A stretch of 5,477 nucleotides of DNA from Candidatus Elarobacter sp. (GTDB taxonomy: Bacteria > Vulcanimicrobiota > Vulcanimicrobiia > Vulcanimicrobiales > Vulcanimicrobiaceae), in assembly GCA_030150085.1 (NCBI GenBank), contig JASLGJ010000539.1, positions 1-5,477 of the forward strand, written 5' to 3'. The notes beneath the pieces are model-generated. The model ran no database searches. It saw nothing but the letters and a program-made list of their open reading frames with translations, and was not told where the DNA came from. This document shows, piece after piece, positions 1-5,208 of this stretch. The translations under genes and the position numbers were made by a program. Every line of letters begins with the position of its first letter. Position 1 is the stretch's first letter.

Positions 1-247
1 GCGGGCCGAGCGCCGAGCGCGTCAGGGCCAGCCGGCGGCGGCGCTCGGCCCGCGGCCCGACCAGGCCCAGGGGCACGGCGACCGCGCCCAGCAAGGCGAG
101 CGCGCAGGCCAGCATGACGCCGTGGGCCGGAGAGTCCCAGACGAACGACCGGGCTCCGACCGCGTGGACCGCGCCGTGCACGAGCACGGCGCAGGAGAAC
201 GTCAGCGCGCCTCGGAGGGCGAGCGCCGCGCGCCGGCGGGGGATCAC
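1..247 (-). CDS. Partial membrane protein, unrecognised family
   Basis: I do not recognise this gene. On the minus strand a reading frame stays open from the GTG at 247 to the left edge, about 82 codons, with no stop, so the C-terminus is missing. Nearly every codon ends in G or C, as in the confident genes here. The protein begins with a basic IPRRR stretch, then a hydrophobic segment (about residues 9-25, LRGALTFSCAVLVHGAVHAV). A short polar loop with FVWDSP follows, then a second hydrophobic segment (about 40-62) ending in a basic RAERRRR cluster. This looks like two membrane helices with a positive-inside arrangement. The frame extends upstream to another GTG at 289, but codons there are less GC-ending, so I prefer 247. 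Neither start has a well-placed Shine-Dalgarno; an AAGGAG complement lies at 277-282, too far from 247. It is divergent from the next gene. Coding is fairly likely; function is unknown. Confidence 0.55.
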   Translation of the reverse strand, partial: MIPRRRAALALRGALTFSCAVLVHGAVHAVGARSFVWDSPAHGVMLACALALLGAVAVPLGLVGPRAERRRRLALTRSALGP

Positions 248-339
248 GTCCGCAAGATTCCGTACGAAGCAGGCCGCTCCTTTCGCCACCGCGGGCGGTC
301 GGGGCGCGTTCCTAGCGGTACTTGCCGCCTCGCGCAGGT

Positions 340-354
340 CCCCGCCCGGCGGGG
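340..354. repeat. GC-rich inverted repeat in the divergent spacer
   Basis: CCCCGCC and GGCGGGG form a perfect 7-base inverted repeat around one central base, in the spacer between the two divergent genes. It could be an operator-like dyad or a leader hairpin of the downstream gene. In DNA this rich in GC it could also arise by chance. The rest of the 248-397 spacer shows no convincing promoter boxes. Confidence 0.3.
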
Positions 355-397
355 GTCCGAAGCATCGTCCCCCGCCGCCCAGCCCCGAGAGAGAGCG

Positions 398-961
398 ATG
401 TACAGCCCGCGTCCCCCCGCCTTCGAGTCCGCCGACACGGTCAACCGGGTCGTCGCGCTGCTGGTCCGTTTCCCGGAGATCCACAGCGTCCGCTCGAACC
501 CGGCCGACGCCACGCTGACCCTCTCGTTCGCGCTGCGCACCCGGCTCGAGCGGAGCGCCGCGCGGGCCCTGGGCGAGCGCCTCGGCGAGCACGTCCGGGC
601 CTTCCTCGACCTGCGGGGCGAGATCCCGGCCAAGATCGCGCTGACCTGCGACCGCGACCGCGAGACCGCCGTCTCGTTCGTCCACGTCACCCGCGACGCG
701 GCCTCGTTCGCGCGCGAGGAGCTCGAGCTGCTGGTCGCGCTGTTCGCCGACGCCTTTCCCAAGACGCTGGTCCGCGACGGGGCCGGAGCGATGCCCGTCG
801 ACGACGACCCGGCCGCGCGCGACGAGCTGGTCGAGGTCGCGCTCGACGCGCTGCGCGACCCCTCCCGGCGCCAGCGGCTGGTCGGCTTCCGCGAGGAGTC
901 GCGCGTCCTCGTCTACTTCGTCCACACCCGCAAGCGCACGAAAGCAAGGGCCCGATCCTAA
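398..961 (+). CDS. Conserved-looking hypothetical protein, 187 aa
   Basis: I do not recognise this protein. The frame is open from 122, but the ATG at 398 is the better start: a purine-rich GAGAGAG lies just before it, and codons before 398 lack the strong G/C third-position bias seen after it. The product is soluble, with no signal peptide or membrane segment. It starts with a short polar stretch, then a helix-like segment (VNRVVALLVRFPEIHSVR) and a strand-like ATLTLSFAL. A charged middle part follows, with IPAKIALTCDRDRETAVSFVHV resembling two beta strands. The helical C-terminal half (EELELLVALFADAFP) ends in a basic tail (RKRTKARARS). Its stop TAA at 959-961 overlaps or abuts the next gene, so the two are probably co-transcribed and may be translationally coupled. 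In Bacillota the gene before ymdB is usually RNase Y; this protein has no KH or HD domain that I can see and is not RNase Y. Confidence 0.75.
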   Translation: MYSPRPPAFESADTVNRVVALLVRFPEIHSVRSNPADATLTLSFALRTRLERSAARALGERLGEHVRAFLDLRGEIPAKIALTCDRDRETAVSFVHVTRDAASFAREELELLVALFADAFPKTLVRDGAGAMPVDDDPAARDELVEVALDALRDPSRRQRLVGFREESRVLVYFVHTRKRTKARARS

Positions 962-1758
962 CCCCGTCCACCCTCACCCTGCTCGTCATCGGCGACGTCG
1001 TCGGCTCGCCGGGGCGCGAGGTGCTCAAGAAGACGCTGCCCCTGGCGCGCGAGCAGCACCACGTCCACGCGGTCATCGCCAACGGCGAGAACGCCGCGGG
1101 CGGCTTCGGCCTGACCACCCAGACCGCCGAGGAGATGTTCGCCGCCGGGGTCGACTTCATCACCTCGGGCAACCACATCTGGGACAAGCGCGAGTTCCGC
1201 GGGGCGCTCGAGGACGCCGAGCGCATCCTGCGCCCCGCCAACTACCCGCCCGGCTCGCCCGGGCGCGGCGCCGGCACCTTCACCGTCGAGGGCGTCACGG
1301 TGGGGGTCGTCAACGTGATGGGGCGGGTCTTCATGCCGCCCGTCGACGACCCGTTCCGGGTCGCCCGGGCCGAGGTCGACGAGCTGCGCGCGCTCACCAA
1401 CGTGATCTGCGTCGACGTGCACGCCGAGGCCACGTCTGAGAAAATGGCCCTGGGACGGTTCCTCGACGGCGACGTGTCGCTGGTCTACGGCACCCACACC
1501 CACGTCCAGACCTCCGACGAGCAGATCCTCAAGGGCGGGACGGCCTACCTGACCGACGTCGGGATGACCGGGCCGTCGGACGGGATCATCGGGATGGAGA
1601 CCGCCGCGGTGCTCGAGCGATTCACCAGTGCCATCTCGGAGCGATTCAGCGTAGTCAAAACGGGTACACGACAATTTTGTGCGGCAGTCGCGACGATTGA
1701 CGTCGCGACCGGACGTGCGCTCGACATCAAACGCATTTTTCTTCGAGGCCTAGCATGA
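955..1758 (+). CDS. ymdB: YmdB/TIGR00282-family metallophosphoesterase
   Basis: This is a binuclear-metal phosphoesterase of the YmdB family. The Bacillus subtilis member hydrolyses 2',3'- and 3',5'-cyclic nucleotides in the cytoplasm and influences biofilm and motility choices. Numbered from 955, the metal and catalytic residues are present in order: Asp14 (IGDVVGSPGR), Glu45 and Asn46 (NGENA), Asn73 and His74 (GNHIWDK), His156 (DVHAEATSEK), and His181 and His183 (GTHTHVQT). The family signature TDVGMTGP follows. The predicted 267 residues compare with about 264 in B. subtilis. The start is a problem: the frame contains no ATG, GTG or TTG between 661 and 1020. GTG 1021 would remove the first strand and its metal-binding Asp. 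I used ATC at 955 because AAGGG lies 4 bases upstream; CTG at 979 fits the family length but has no Shine-Dalgarno. The stop overlaps the spoVS start (ATGA). Family assignment is near certain, the start is not. Confidence 0.93.
   Translation: MLTPSTLTLLVIGDVVGSPGREVLKKTLPLAREQHHVHAVIANGENAAGGFGLTTQTAEEMFAAGVDFITSGNHIWDKREFRGALEDAERILRPANYPPGSPGRGAGTFTVEGVTVGVVNVMGRVFMPPVDDPFRVARAEVDELRALTNVICVDVHAEATSEKMALGRFLDGDVSLVYGTHTHVQTSDEQILKGGTAYLTDVGMTGPSDGIIGMETAAVLERFTSAISERFSVVKTGTRQFCAAVATIDVATGRALDIKRIFLRGLA
1745..1748 (+). promoter_or_regulatory. Shine-Dalgarno of spoVS
   Basis: GAGG ends 6 bases before the ATG at 1755. It is the clearest ribosome binding site in this operon. It supports the ATG at 1755 and so the 13-residue N-terminal extension of SpoVS, rather than a start nearer the conserved core. 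It lies inside the last codons of the ymdB homologue. Confidence 0.6.
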
Positions 1759-2090
1759 TCGAGCCACCGAGAACGCCCGCGTCGGGCGTTCTCAAAGTGT
1801 CTGCTCACTCCAACCCCAACTCCGTCGCCGGCGCGCTCGCCGGCGTCTTGCGCGAAAAGCCCAACGCCGAGCTCCAAGCGATCGGGGCGGGCGCGACCAA
1901 CCAAGCCGTCAAGGCGATCGCGATCGCCCGCTCCTACCTCCAGTCGGGCGGGATCGACCTGGTCTGCGTGCCCGAGTTCACCGACGTCGAGATCGACGGC
2001 AACGTGCGCACCGCGATCCGCCTGCTGGTGGAACGCCGCGCGCTCGCCTCGCCCCCGGCGCAGCCGCCCGCGGCCGAACCCGGCGCTTGA
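1755..2090 (+). CDS. spoVS: Stage V sporulation protein S (SpoVS) family regulator
   Basis: SpoVS is a small Alba-fold protein, thought to bind nucleic acid. In Bacillus it affects sporulation and septation, and it also occurs in many bacteria that do not form endospores. The core match is strong and nearly complete: LKVSAHSNPNSVAGALAGVL, then QAIGAGATNQAVKAIAIAR, then IDLVCVPEFTDVEIDG and RTAIRLLVE. The typical protein is about 86 residues; this one has 111. The surplus is a 13-residue N-terminal extension (IEPPRTPASG) and a tail of about 18 residues rich in Ala and Pro. The start ATG overlaps the preceding stop by 4 bp (ATGA) and has a good Shine-Dalgarno at 1745-1748, so translation is probably coupled to the ymdB homologue. 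A perfect hairpin covers codons 5-13. The ymdB-spoVS neighbourhood is known from Bacillota, which supports both assignments. Confidence 0.95.
   Translation: MIEPPRTPASGVLKVSAHSNPNSVAGALAGVLREKPNAELQAIGAGATNQAVKAIAIARSYLQSGGIDLVCVPEFTDVEIDGNVRTAIRLLVERRALASPPAQPPAAEPGA
1769..1793 (+). promoter_or_regulatory. Perfect 11-bp hairpin inside the spoVS start region
   Basis: GAGAACGCCCG (1769-1779) and CGGGCGTTCTC (1783-1793) are exact reverse complements separated by the three bases CGT. The element lies 14 bases after the A of the spoVS ATG and covers almost exactly the non-conserved N-terminal extension of SpoVS. It is followed by AAAGTG, not a U-run, so it is not a standard terminator. It could act in mRNA as a translation control or processing hairpin, or in DNA as a dyad binding site. 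The dyad is certain; its role is inferred. Confidence 0.6.
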
Positions 2091-2887
2091 CGGTCGATTT
2101 CCACTCCCACACCCTCGAGAGCGACGGCTCGCTGACGCCGGCGCAGCTGGTGGCCCGGATGCGCGCCCGCGGGGTGGGCTGGTTCTCGATCACCGACCAC
2201 GACACGACCCGGGCCTACGCCGCGCTGGACGCGCCGGGCCAGCGCGTGATCCCGGGAATCGAGATCAACACCACCTGGAACGGTTCCGACGTCCACGTCC
2301 TGGGCTACCGCGTCCCGACCGGCCCCTCGCCGCTGGCCGAGGTGCTGGAGCGCAACCGCGCCCACCGCCGGGCGCGCATCGACACCATGGTCGGCGGGCT
2401 CAACCGGGTCGGCTACCCGCTCACCGTCGCGCAGGTGCTGGCGGAGTCGAGCGGCGGGCACGCCCTGGGCCGGCCCCACGTCGCCAAGGCGCTGGTCCGG
2501 GCCGGGCTGGTGCGCGACGTGGCGGCGGCCTTTCGCGACCTGCTCGCGCGCGGCAAGCCGGGCTACGCGCCCTCGCACCACATCTCGCCCTTCGAGGCGG
2601 TCGAGGTCGTGCGCGCCGGCGGGGGGGTGCCGGTCCTGGCCCACCCCGGCCGGCTGGCCGACGACGCGATCGTCGCCGAGCTGGCCGCCCGCGGCCTGCG
2701 CGGGCTGGAAGTCTTCTATCCCGCCCACTCCGCCGCGCAGGTGGCCCGTTACCGCGCTCTGGCCGCCCGCCTCGGTTTGGTGATGACGGCCGGTTCGGAC
2801 TTCCACGACGAGCGGTACAACACGGGCGGGGTGGGCGTCGAGGTGGACGAGCGCGACCTGCGCCCGTTCCTCGACCTCGTCGCGTAA
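2087..2887 (+). CDS. PHP-domain phosphoesterase (YciV/TrpH-like)
   Basis: This PHP (polymerase and histidinol phosphatase) domain protein resembles the YciV/TrpH group. Characterised members remove phosphate from nucleoside 3',5'-bisphosphates or trim short RNA 5' ends. The metal ligands are visible: His6, His8 and Asp13 (DFHSHTLESDG), Asp37 and His38 (TDHDTT), Glu59 (IPGIEI), His70 (VHVLGY), His186 (LAHPGR), and Asp238 and His240 (GSDFH). The helical insertion typical of the group falls at about residues 78-170 and includes GRPHVAKAL. At 266 residues the length is close to the family's usual 270-290. The start is TTG at 2087, overlapping the spoVS stop as TTGA. It puts the first metal motif at residues 4-14, as in relatives, although no strong Shine-Dalgarno is visible. 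Its position after a cyclic-nucleotide phosphodiesterase suggests, by inference only, that the products of one enzyme could feed the other. Confidence 0.92.
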   Translation: MTVDFHSHTLESDGSLTPAQLVARMRARGVGWFSITDHDTTRAYAALDAPGQRVIPGIEINTTWNGSDVHVLGYRVPTGPSPLAEVLERNRAHRRARIDTMVGGLNRVGYPLTVAQVLAESSGGHALGRPHVAKALVRAGLVRDVAAAFRDLLARGKPGYAPSHHISPFEAVEVVRAGGGVPVLAHPGRLADDAIVAELAARGLRGLEVFYPAHSAAQVARYRALAARLGLVMTAGSDFHDERYNTGGVGVEVDERDLRPFLDLVA

Positions 2888-2894
2888 AAGCCGC

Positions 2895-2913
2895 GCTCGG
2901 CCTTCGGCCGAGC
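2895..2913 (+). terminator. Stem-loop after the PHP gene, possible terminator
   Basis: GCTCGGCC and GGCCGAGC form a perfect 8-bp GC stem with the loop TTC, 7 bases after the PHP stop codon. No U-run follows, so as an intrinsic terminator it would be weak. It may instead protect the 3' end of the mRNA or mark the operon end in a genome that tolerates terminators without a U-tract. Confidence 0.45.
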
Positions 2914-2975
2914 CGTCCGCCGGGGTCCCGGCACCTCCGCGAAACCCGCACTCGATCTCCCCCATTGAGGAACTC

Positions 2976-3215
2976 ATGACCGAAGAAGAAGTCCAGCCCT
3001 ATCTCGGCAAGCCCGTCCGCGTCACGCTCGACGACGGGCGCGTGCTGGCCGGCACGCTCCACGGCGACGACTCGCACGGCCACGGCCACGCCCACTACGC
3101 GGTCGTCTCCGACCCGGTCCGCGAAGGCGGCGAGAAGGTCACCGAAGTGATCCACGGCGCGCAGCGCATCACCGTCATCGAGGACGCCTCGGACGACCCG
3201 GCCGCGGTCGAGTAG
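2976..3215 (+). CDS. Small Sm-like beta-barrel protein with a His-rich loop
   Basis: This 79-residue soluble protein resembles the Sm/LSm fold. The first half has the Sm1-like pattern LGKPVRVTLDDGRVLAGTL (residues 10-28) with Asp31 just after it. The end, VIHGAQRITVIED, resembles the Sm2 strand pair. Such proteins often form rings that bind RNA, but this is not Hfq and I know of no named bacterial family that fits exactly, so the RNA role is inference. The loop between the two halves is unusual: His29, His34, His36, His38 and His40 lie within 12 residues, next to two Asp, which could bind metal. The start ATG is supported by GAGG at 2967-2970, 5 bases upstream. The DoxX gene begins 9 bases after its stop, so the two are almost certainly co-transcribed. 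Confidence 0.75.
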   Translation: MTEEEVQPYLGKPVRVTLDDGRVLAGTLHGDDSHGHGHAHYAVVSDPVREGGEKVTEVIHGAQRITVIEDASDDPAAVE

Positions 3216-3224
3216 GCCGCTCCG

Positions 3225-3824
3225 ATGATCGACGATCTCGGCCTGCTCGCCGCCCGCCTCGCGCTCGGCCTGGGCATGGCCTCGCACGGCGCCCAGAAGG
3301 CCTTCGGCTGGTACGAAGGCCCGGGCCCCGAGGGCGCCGCCGGCTTCATGGAGAGCCTGGGCTTCAAGCCCGGCGCGACCTACGCCCAAGCGGCCTCGTA
3401 CAACGAGATCGCCTCGGGCCTGGCGATCGCGCTGGGCCTGGGCGGGCCGCTCGGCCCGGCCGCGCTGATCTCCAACATGCTCGTCGCGCAGCTCACCGTG
3501 CACGCCAAGAACGGCTTCTTCGCCCAGAAGGGCGGGATCGAGCTGGGGGTGGTCTACAGCGCCGGCGCGCTGGCGCTGGCCTCCAGCGGTTACGGCAACC
3601 TCTCCCTCGACCGTTTGCTGGGCCTGCACGAGAAGATTCACCACCCGGTGTTCAAGACGCTGGTCCTGGCGGGCGGGCTCGCGGCCGGGTACGCGATCCT
3701 CGGCCAGCGCGATCTCGGGCCGCCCGAGGGCACGCTGGCGACCCCGACGATACCCGGCGAGCGCGACGGCGCGAGCGACGGCGACGGCGCGAGCAGCGGC
3801 AGCGCCTCGGCCGCCGACGCCTAA
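3225..3824 (+). CDS. DoxX family membrane protein
   Basis: This is a DoxX-family integral membrane protein of 199 residues. Family members lie in the cytoplasmic membrane and are linked to redox or thiosulfate chemistry in various species, but most have no defined reaction. The N-terminal signature is clear: LLAARLALGLGMASHGAQKAFGW (about 7-29), then GPGPEGAAGFMESLGFKPG. A helix starts at Glu61 (NEIASGLAIALGL), followed by LISNMLVAQLTVHAKNGFF (81-99) and GGIELGVVYSAGALALA (103-119). A fourth hydrophobic stretch, LVLAGGLAAGYAIL, lies near 145-158. Four membrane helices are usual for the family. From about residue 165 a hydrophilic low-complexity tail (DGASDGDGASSGSASAADA) extends past the normal end and is encoded partly by a short direct repeat. 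No strong Shine-Dalgarno precedes the ATG, which fits reinitiation from the gene 9 bases upstream. An intrinsic terminator follows. Confidence 0.9.
   Translation: MIDDLGLLAARLALGLGMASHGAQKAFGWYEGPGPEGAAGFMESLGFKPGATYAQAASYNEIASGLAIALGLGGPLGPAALISNMLVAQLTVHAKNGFFAQKGGIELGVVYSAGALALASSGYGNLSLDRLLGLHEKIHHPVFKTLVLAGGLAAGYAILGQRDLGPPEGTLATPTIPGERDGASDGDGASSGSASAADA
3763..3794 (+). repeat. 14-bp direct repeat in the DoxX tail
   Basis: GCGACGGCGCGAGC occurs at 3763-3776 and again at 3781-3794, with 4 bases between copies. The 18-base period is six codons, so each copy encodes DGAS in the same frame. It accounts for much of the low-complexity tail of the DoxX protein and looks like a slippage expansion. 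Confidence 0.7.
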
Positions 3825-3839
3825 CCGTCCCGCGCAGCG

Positions 3840-3880
3840 TACGACGGCGTACTGATGGCGTGCGCCGCCGTACTGTTTTT
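3840..3880 (+). terminator. Intrinsic terminator after the DoxX gene
   Basis: TACGACGGCGTAC (3840-3852) pairs with GTGCGCCGCCGTA (3860-3872) over 13 positions, with one A-C mismatch and one G-U pair, around the loop TGATGGC. CTGTTTTT follows directly, giving the only clear U-run in the window after a strong stem. It starts 16 bases past the DoxX stop. It separates the Sm-like/DoxX unit from the rsbR operon, so rsbR should have its own promoter between about 3881 and 3931. Confidence 0.82.
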
Positions 3881-3890
3881 GTGGATACAC

Positions 3891-3927
3891 GCGAACGGGG
3901 GACGTTCGCCGAGCGTCGAACCGCTCG
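3891..3927 (+). promoter_or_regulatory. Two back-to-back small inverted repeats before rsbR
   Basis: GCGAAC (3891-3896) pairs with GTTCGC (3904-3909). Immediately after, CGAGCG (3910-3915) pairs with CGCTCG (3922-3927). Both stems are perfect 6-mers, and together they fill the leader up to 4 bases before the rsbR ATG. No Shine-Dalgarno is visible there. They could be leader hairpins or protein sites; short dyads like these are common in GC-rich DNA. Confidence 0.35.
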
Positions 3928-3931
3928 CCGG

Positions 3932-4777
3932 ATGACACAAAAGGGGATCGAGCAGGCGGGTGCGCTGCTGCGCGAGCGGCGGGACGACATCTTCCGGCGC
4001 TGGATCGGGAGCGTCGCGAGCGCCGCGCGCGGTCGCCGGACCTCGGCCGAAACCGAGCAGGAGCTGCGGCCGGTGCTCGACGCGCTGCTGGAGGGATTGG
4101 AGCAAGGCGCGTCCGACGCCGGCAGCCCGGCCTTTGACGAGCTGCGCGCGATGCTGACGGAGTACTCGTCGGCGCGGGCGCGCCAAGGGTTCACGCCGGC
4201 GGAGACCTCGGTCGCGGTGTTCGCGCTGCGCGACGCGTTCCTGGCGGTGCTGCAGGACAGCGACCCCGCCGCCGCGGCCGACTTCCCGCTCTTCTCGCGG
4301 CTCATCGACGGCTTGGGACTGCTGACGTTCGAGGCCTTCGCCAAAGTGCGCGAAGCGGTGATCGCCAACCAGACCGAGCAGCTGCTCGAGCTGTCGACCC
4401 CGGTCGTGAAGCTGTGGGACGGCATCGTGGCCGTGCCGCTGGTCGGCACGCTCGACTCCGCGCGGACCCAAGTCGTGATGGAGTCGCTGCTGCAGACGCT
4501 CGTCTCCAGCGGCAGCGAGCACGCGATCATCGACATCACCGGCGTGCCGGCGGTCGACACCCAGGTCGCGCAGCACCTGCTCAAGACCGTCGTCGCGGCG
4601 CGCCTGATGGGCGCGGAGTGCGTGATCTCGGGCATCCGCCCCCAGATCGCGCAGACGATCGTCGACCTGGGGATCGAGTTCGGCGACATCGCGACCAAGG
4701 CCAGCCTGGCCGACGCGCTGCGCCTGACGCTCCAGCGCGCCGGCCTCGAGGTGCGCCGCATCAACCGCGCTTCGTGA
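3932..4777 (+). CDS. rsbR: RsbR-type stressosome scaffold protein (RsbRD_N + STAS)
   Basis: RsbR paralogues form the 1.8-MDa cytoplasmic stressosome with RsbS; their N-terminal domains project outward and sense stress. The 281 residues split as expected. Residues 1-150 are a helical N-domain beginning ALLRERRDDIFRRWIGSV, typical of the RsbRD-type N-terminal domain. A linker helix follows (VIANQTEQLLELSTPVVKLWDG). From about 160 to 270 lies a STAS domain with AVPLVGTLDSAR, AIIDITGVPAVDT and GIRPQIAQTIVDLGIEF. The positions matching B. subtilis RsbRA Thr171 and Thr205 appear to be Ser176 and Thr210. ATG 3932 is chosen because the family begins near it. In-frame GTGs at 3881 and 3860 would add 17 or 24 arginine-rich residues, and the 3860 start lies in the terminator stem. 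The stop overlaps the rsbS start by 4 bp (GTGA). Confidence 0.93.
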   Translation: MTQKGIEQAGALLRERRDDIFRRWIGSVASAARGRRTSAETEQELRPVLDALLEGLEQGASDAGSPAFDELRAMLTEYSSARARQGFTPAETSVAVFALRDAFLAVLQDSDPAAAADFPLFSRLIDGLGLLTFEAFAKVREAVIANQTEQLLELSTPVVKLWDGIVAVPLVGTLDSARTQVVMESLLQTLVSSGSEHAIIDITGVPAVDTQVAQHLLKTVVAARLMGAECVISGIRPQIAQTIVDLGIEFGDIATKASLADALRLTLQRAGLEVRRINRAS

Positions 4778-5208
4778 GCGAGCGGGTTCCGATCGTCAAG
4801 ATCGGCGAGATCCTCCTGGTCTCGATCCAAGTCGACCTGAGCGACGACACGACGCTCGCCCTGCAGGAAGACCTCTCGAACAAGATCGTCGAGACGGCCG
4901 CGCACGGCGTGATCATCGACATCTCGGCGCTCGAGATCGTCGACACGTTCGTCGGGCGCATGCTCTCGACGATCGCCTCGATGGCGCGCGTGCTCGACGC
5001 CCGGACCGTCGTCGTCGGGATGCGCCCGGCGGTGGCGATCACGCTCACCGAGCTCGGCCTGTCGCTGCGCGGGGTGCGCACCGCGCTCAACGCCGAGAAG
5101 GCGTTCGACCTGCTGCGCGCGAGCATGCCCGGCGCGCAGCACGCCGCCGCCGCCGAGGACGAGATCGTGGCGGCAGGCTCCGTGCCGAGCGCGCGTGACC
5201 CCGGTTAA
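4774..5208 (+). CDS. rsbS: RsbS-type stressosome STAS protein
   Basis: RsbS is the single-domain STAS protein of the stressosome core; it holds RsbT until RsbT phosphorylates it. The match to B. subtilis RsbS runs along the whole domain: PIVKIGEILLVSIQVDLSDD, ALQEDLSNKIVETAAHGVII, then DISALEIVDTF, VVVGMRPAVAITLTELGLSL and VRTALNAEKAFDLL. The residue at the position of the phosphorylated Ser59 is Thr58 here (VDTF against IDSF). The predicted 144 residues exceed the usual 120 or so. The extra 25 at the C-terminus ([24 protein letters not shown]) are not part of the STAS fold. The GTG at 4774 overlaps the rsbR stop, which fixes the start and implies coupled translation. The 3' end overlaps the rsbT start by 14 bp. 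Confidence 0.94.
   Translation: MSERVPIVKIGEILLVSIQVDLSDDTTLALQEDLSNKIVETAAHGVIIDISALEIVDTFVGRMLSTIASMARVLDARTVVVGMRPAVAITLTELGLSLRGVRTALNAEKAFDLLRASMPGAQHAAAAEDEIVAAGSVPSARDPG

Noticed and set aside
122..397. Upstream extension of the 187-aa protein to 122
   Set aside because: Codons before 398 lack the G/C-ending bias, overlap the divergent membrane-protein gene, and ATG 398 has a purine-rich ribosome-binding stretch.
322..954. Upstream extension of the ymdB frame to a TTG at 322, giving a 478-aa fusion
   Set aside because: The added part is an Arg/Pro/Ala-rich reading of the 187-aa gene in another frame, with no homology and an atypical codon pattern.
947..961. Programmed -1 frameshift joining the 187-aa protein to the ymdB homologue
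   Set aside because: The overlap sequence AGGGCCCGATCCTAA has no slippery heptamer that would let both tRNAs re-pair, and I see no stimulatory hairpin directly downstream.
958..1674. Long minus-strand open frame (238 aa) opposite the ymdB homologue
   Set aside because: It is antisense to a gene with all its catalytic motifs, has no recognisable domain, and reads as Gly/Asp/Val-rich sequence typical of GC-rich shadow frames.
3860..3931. Earlier GTG starts for rsbR at 3860 or 3881
   Set aside because: They would encode an Arg-rich leader not seen in RsbR proteins; 3860 lies in the right arm of the terminator, and neither has a Shine-Dalgarno.
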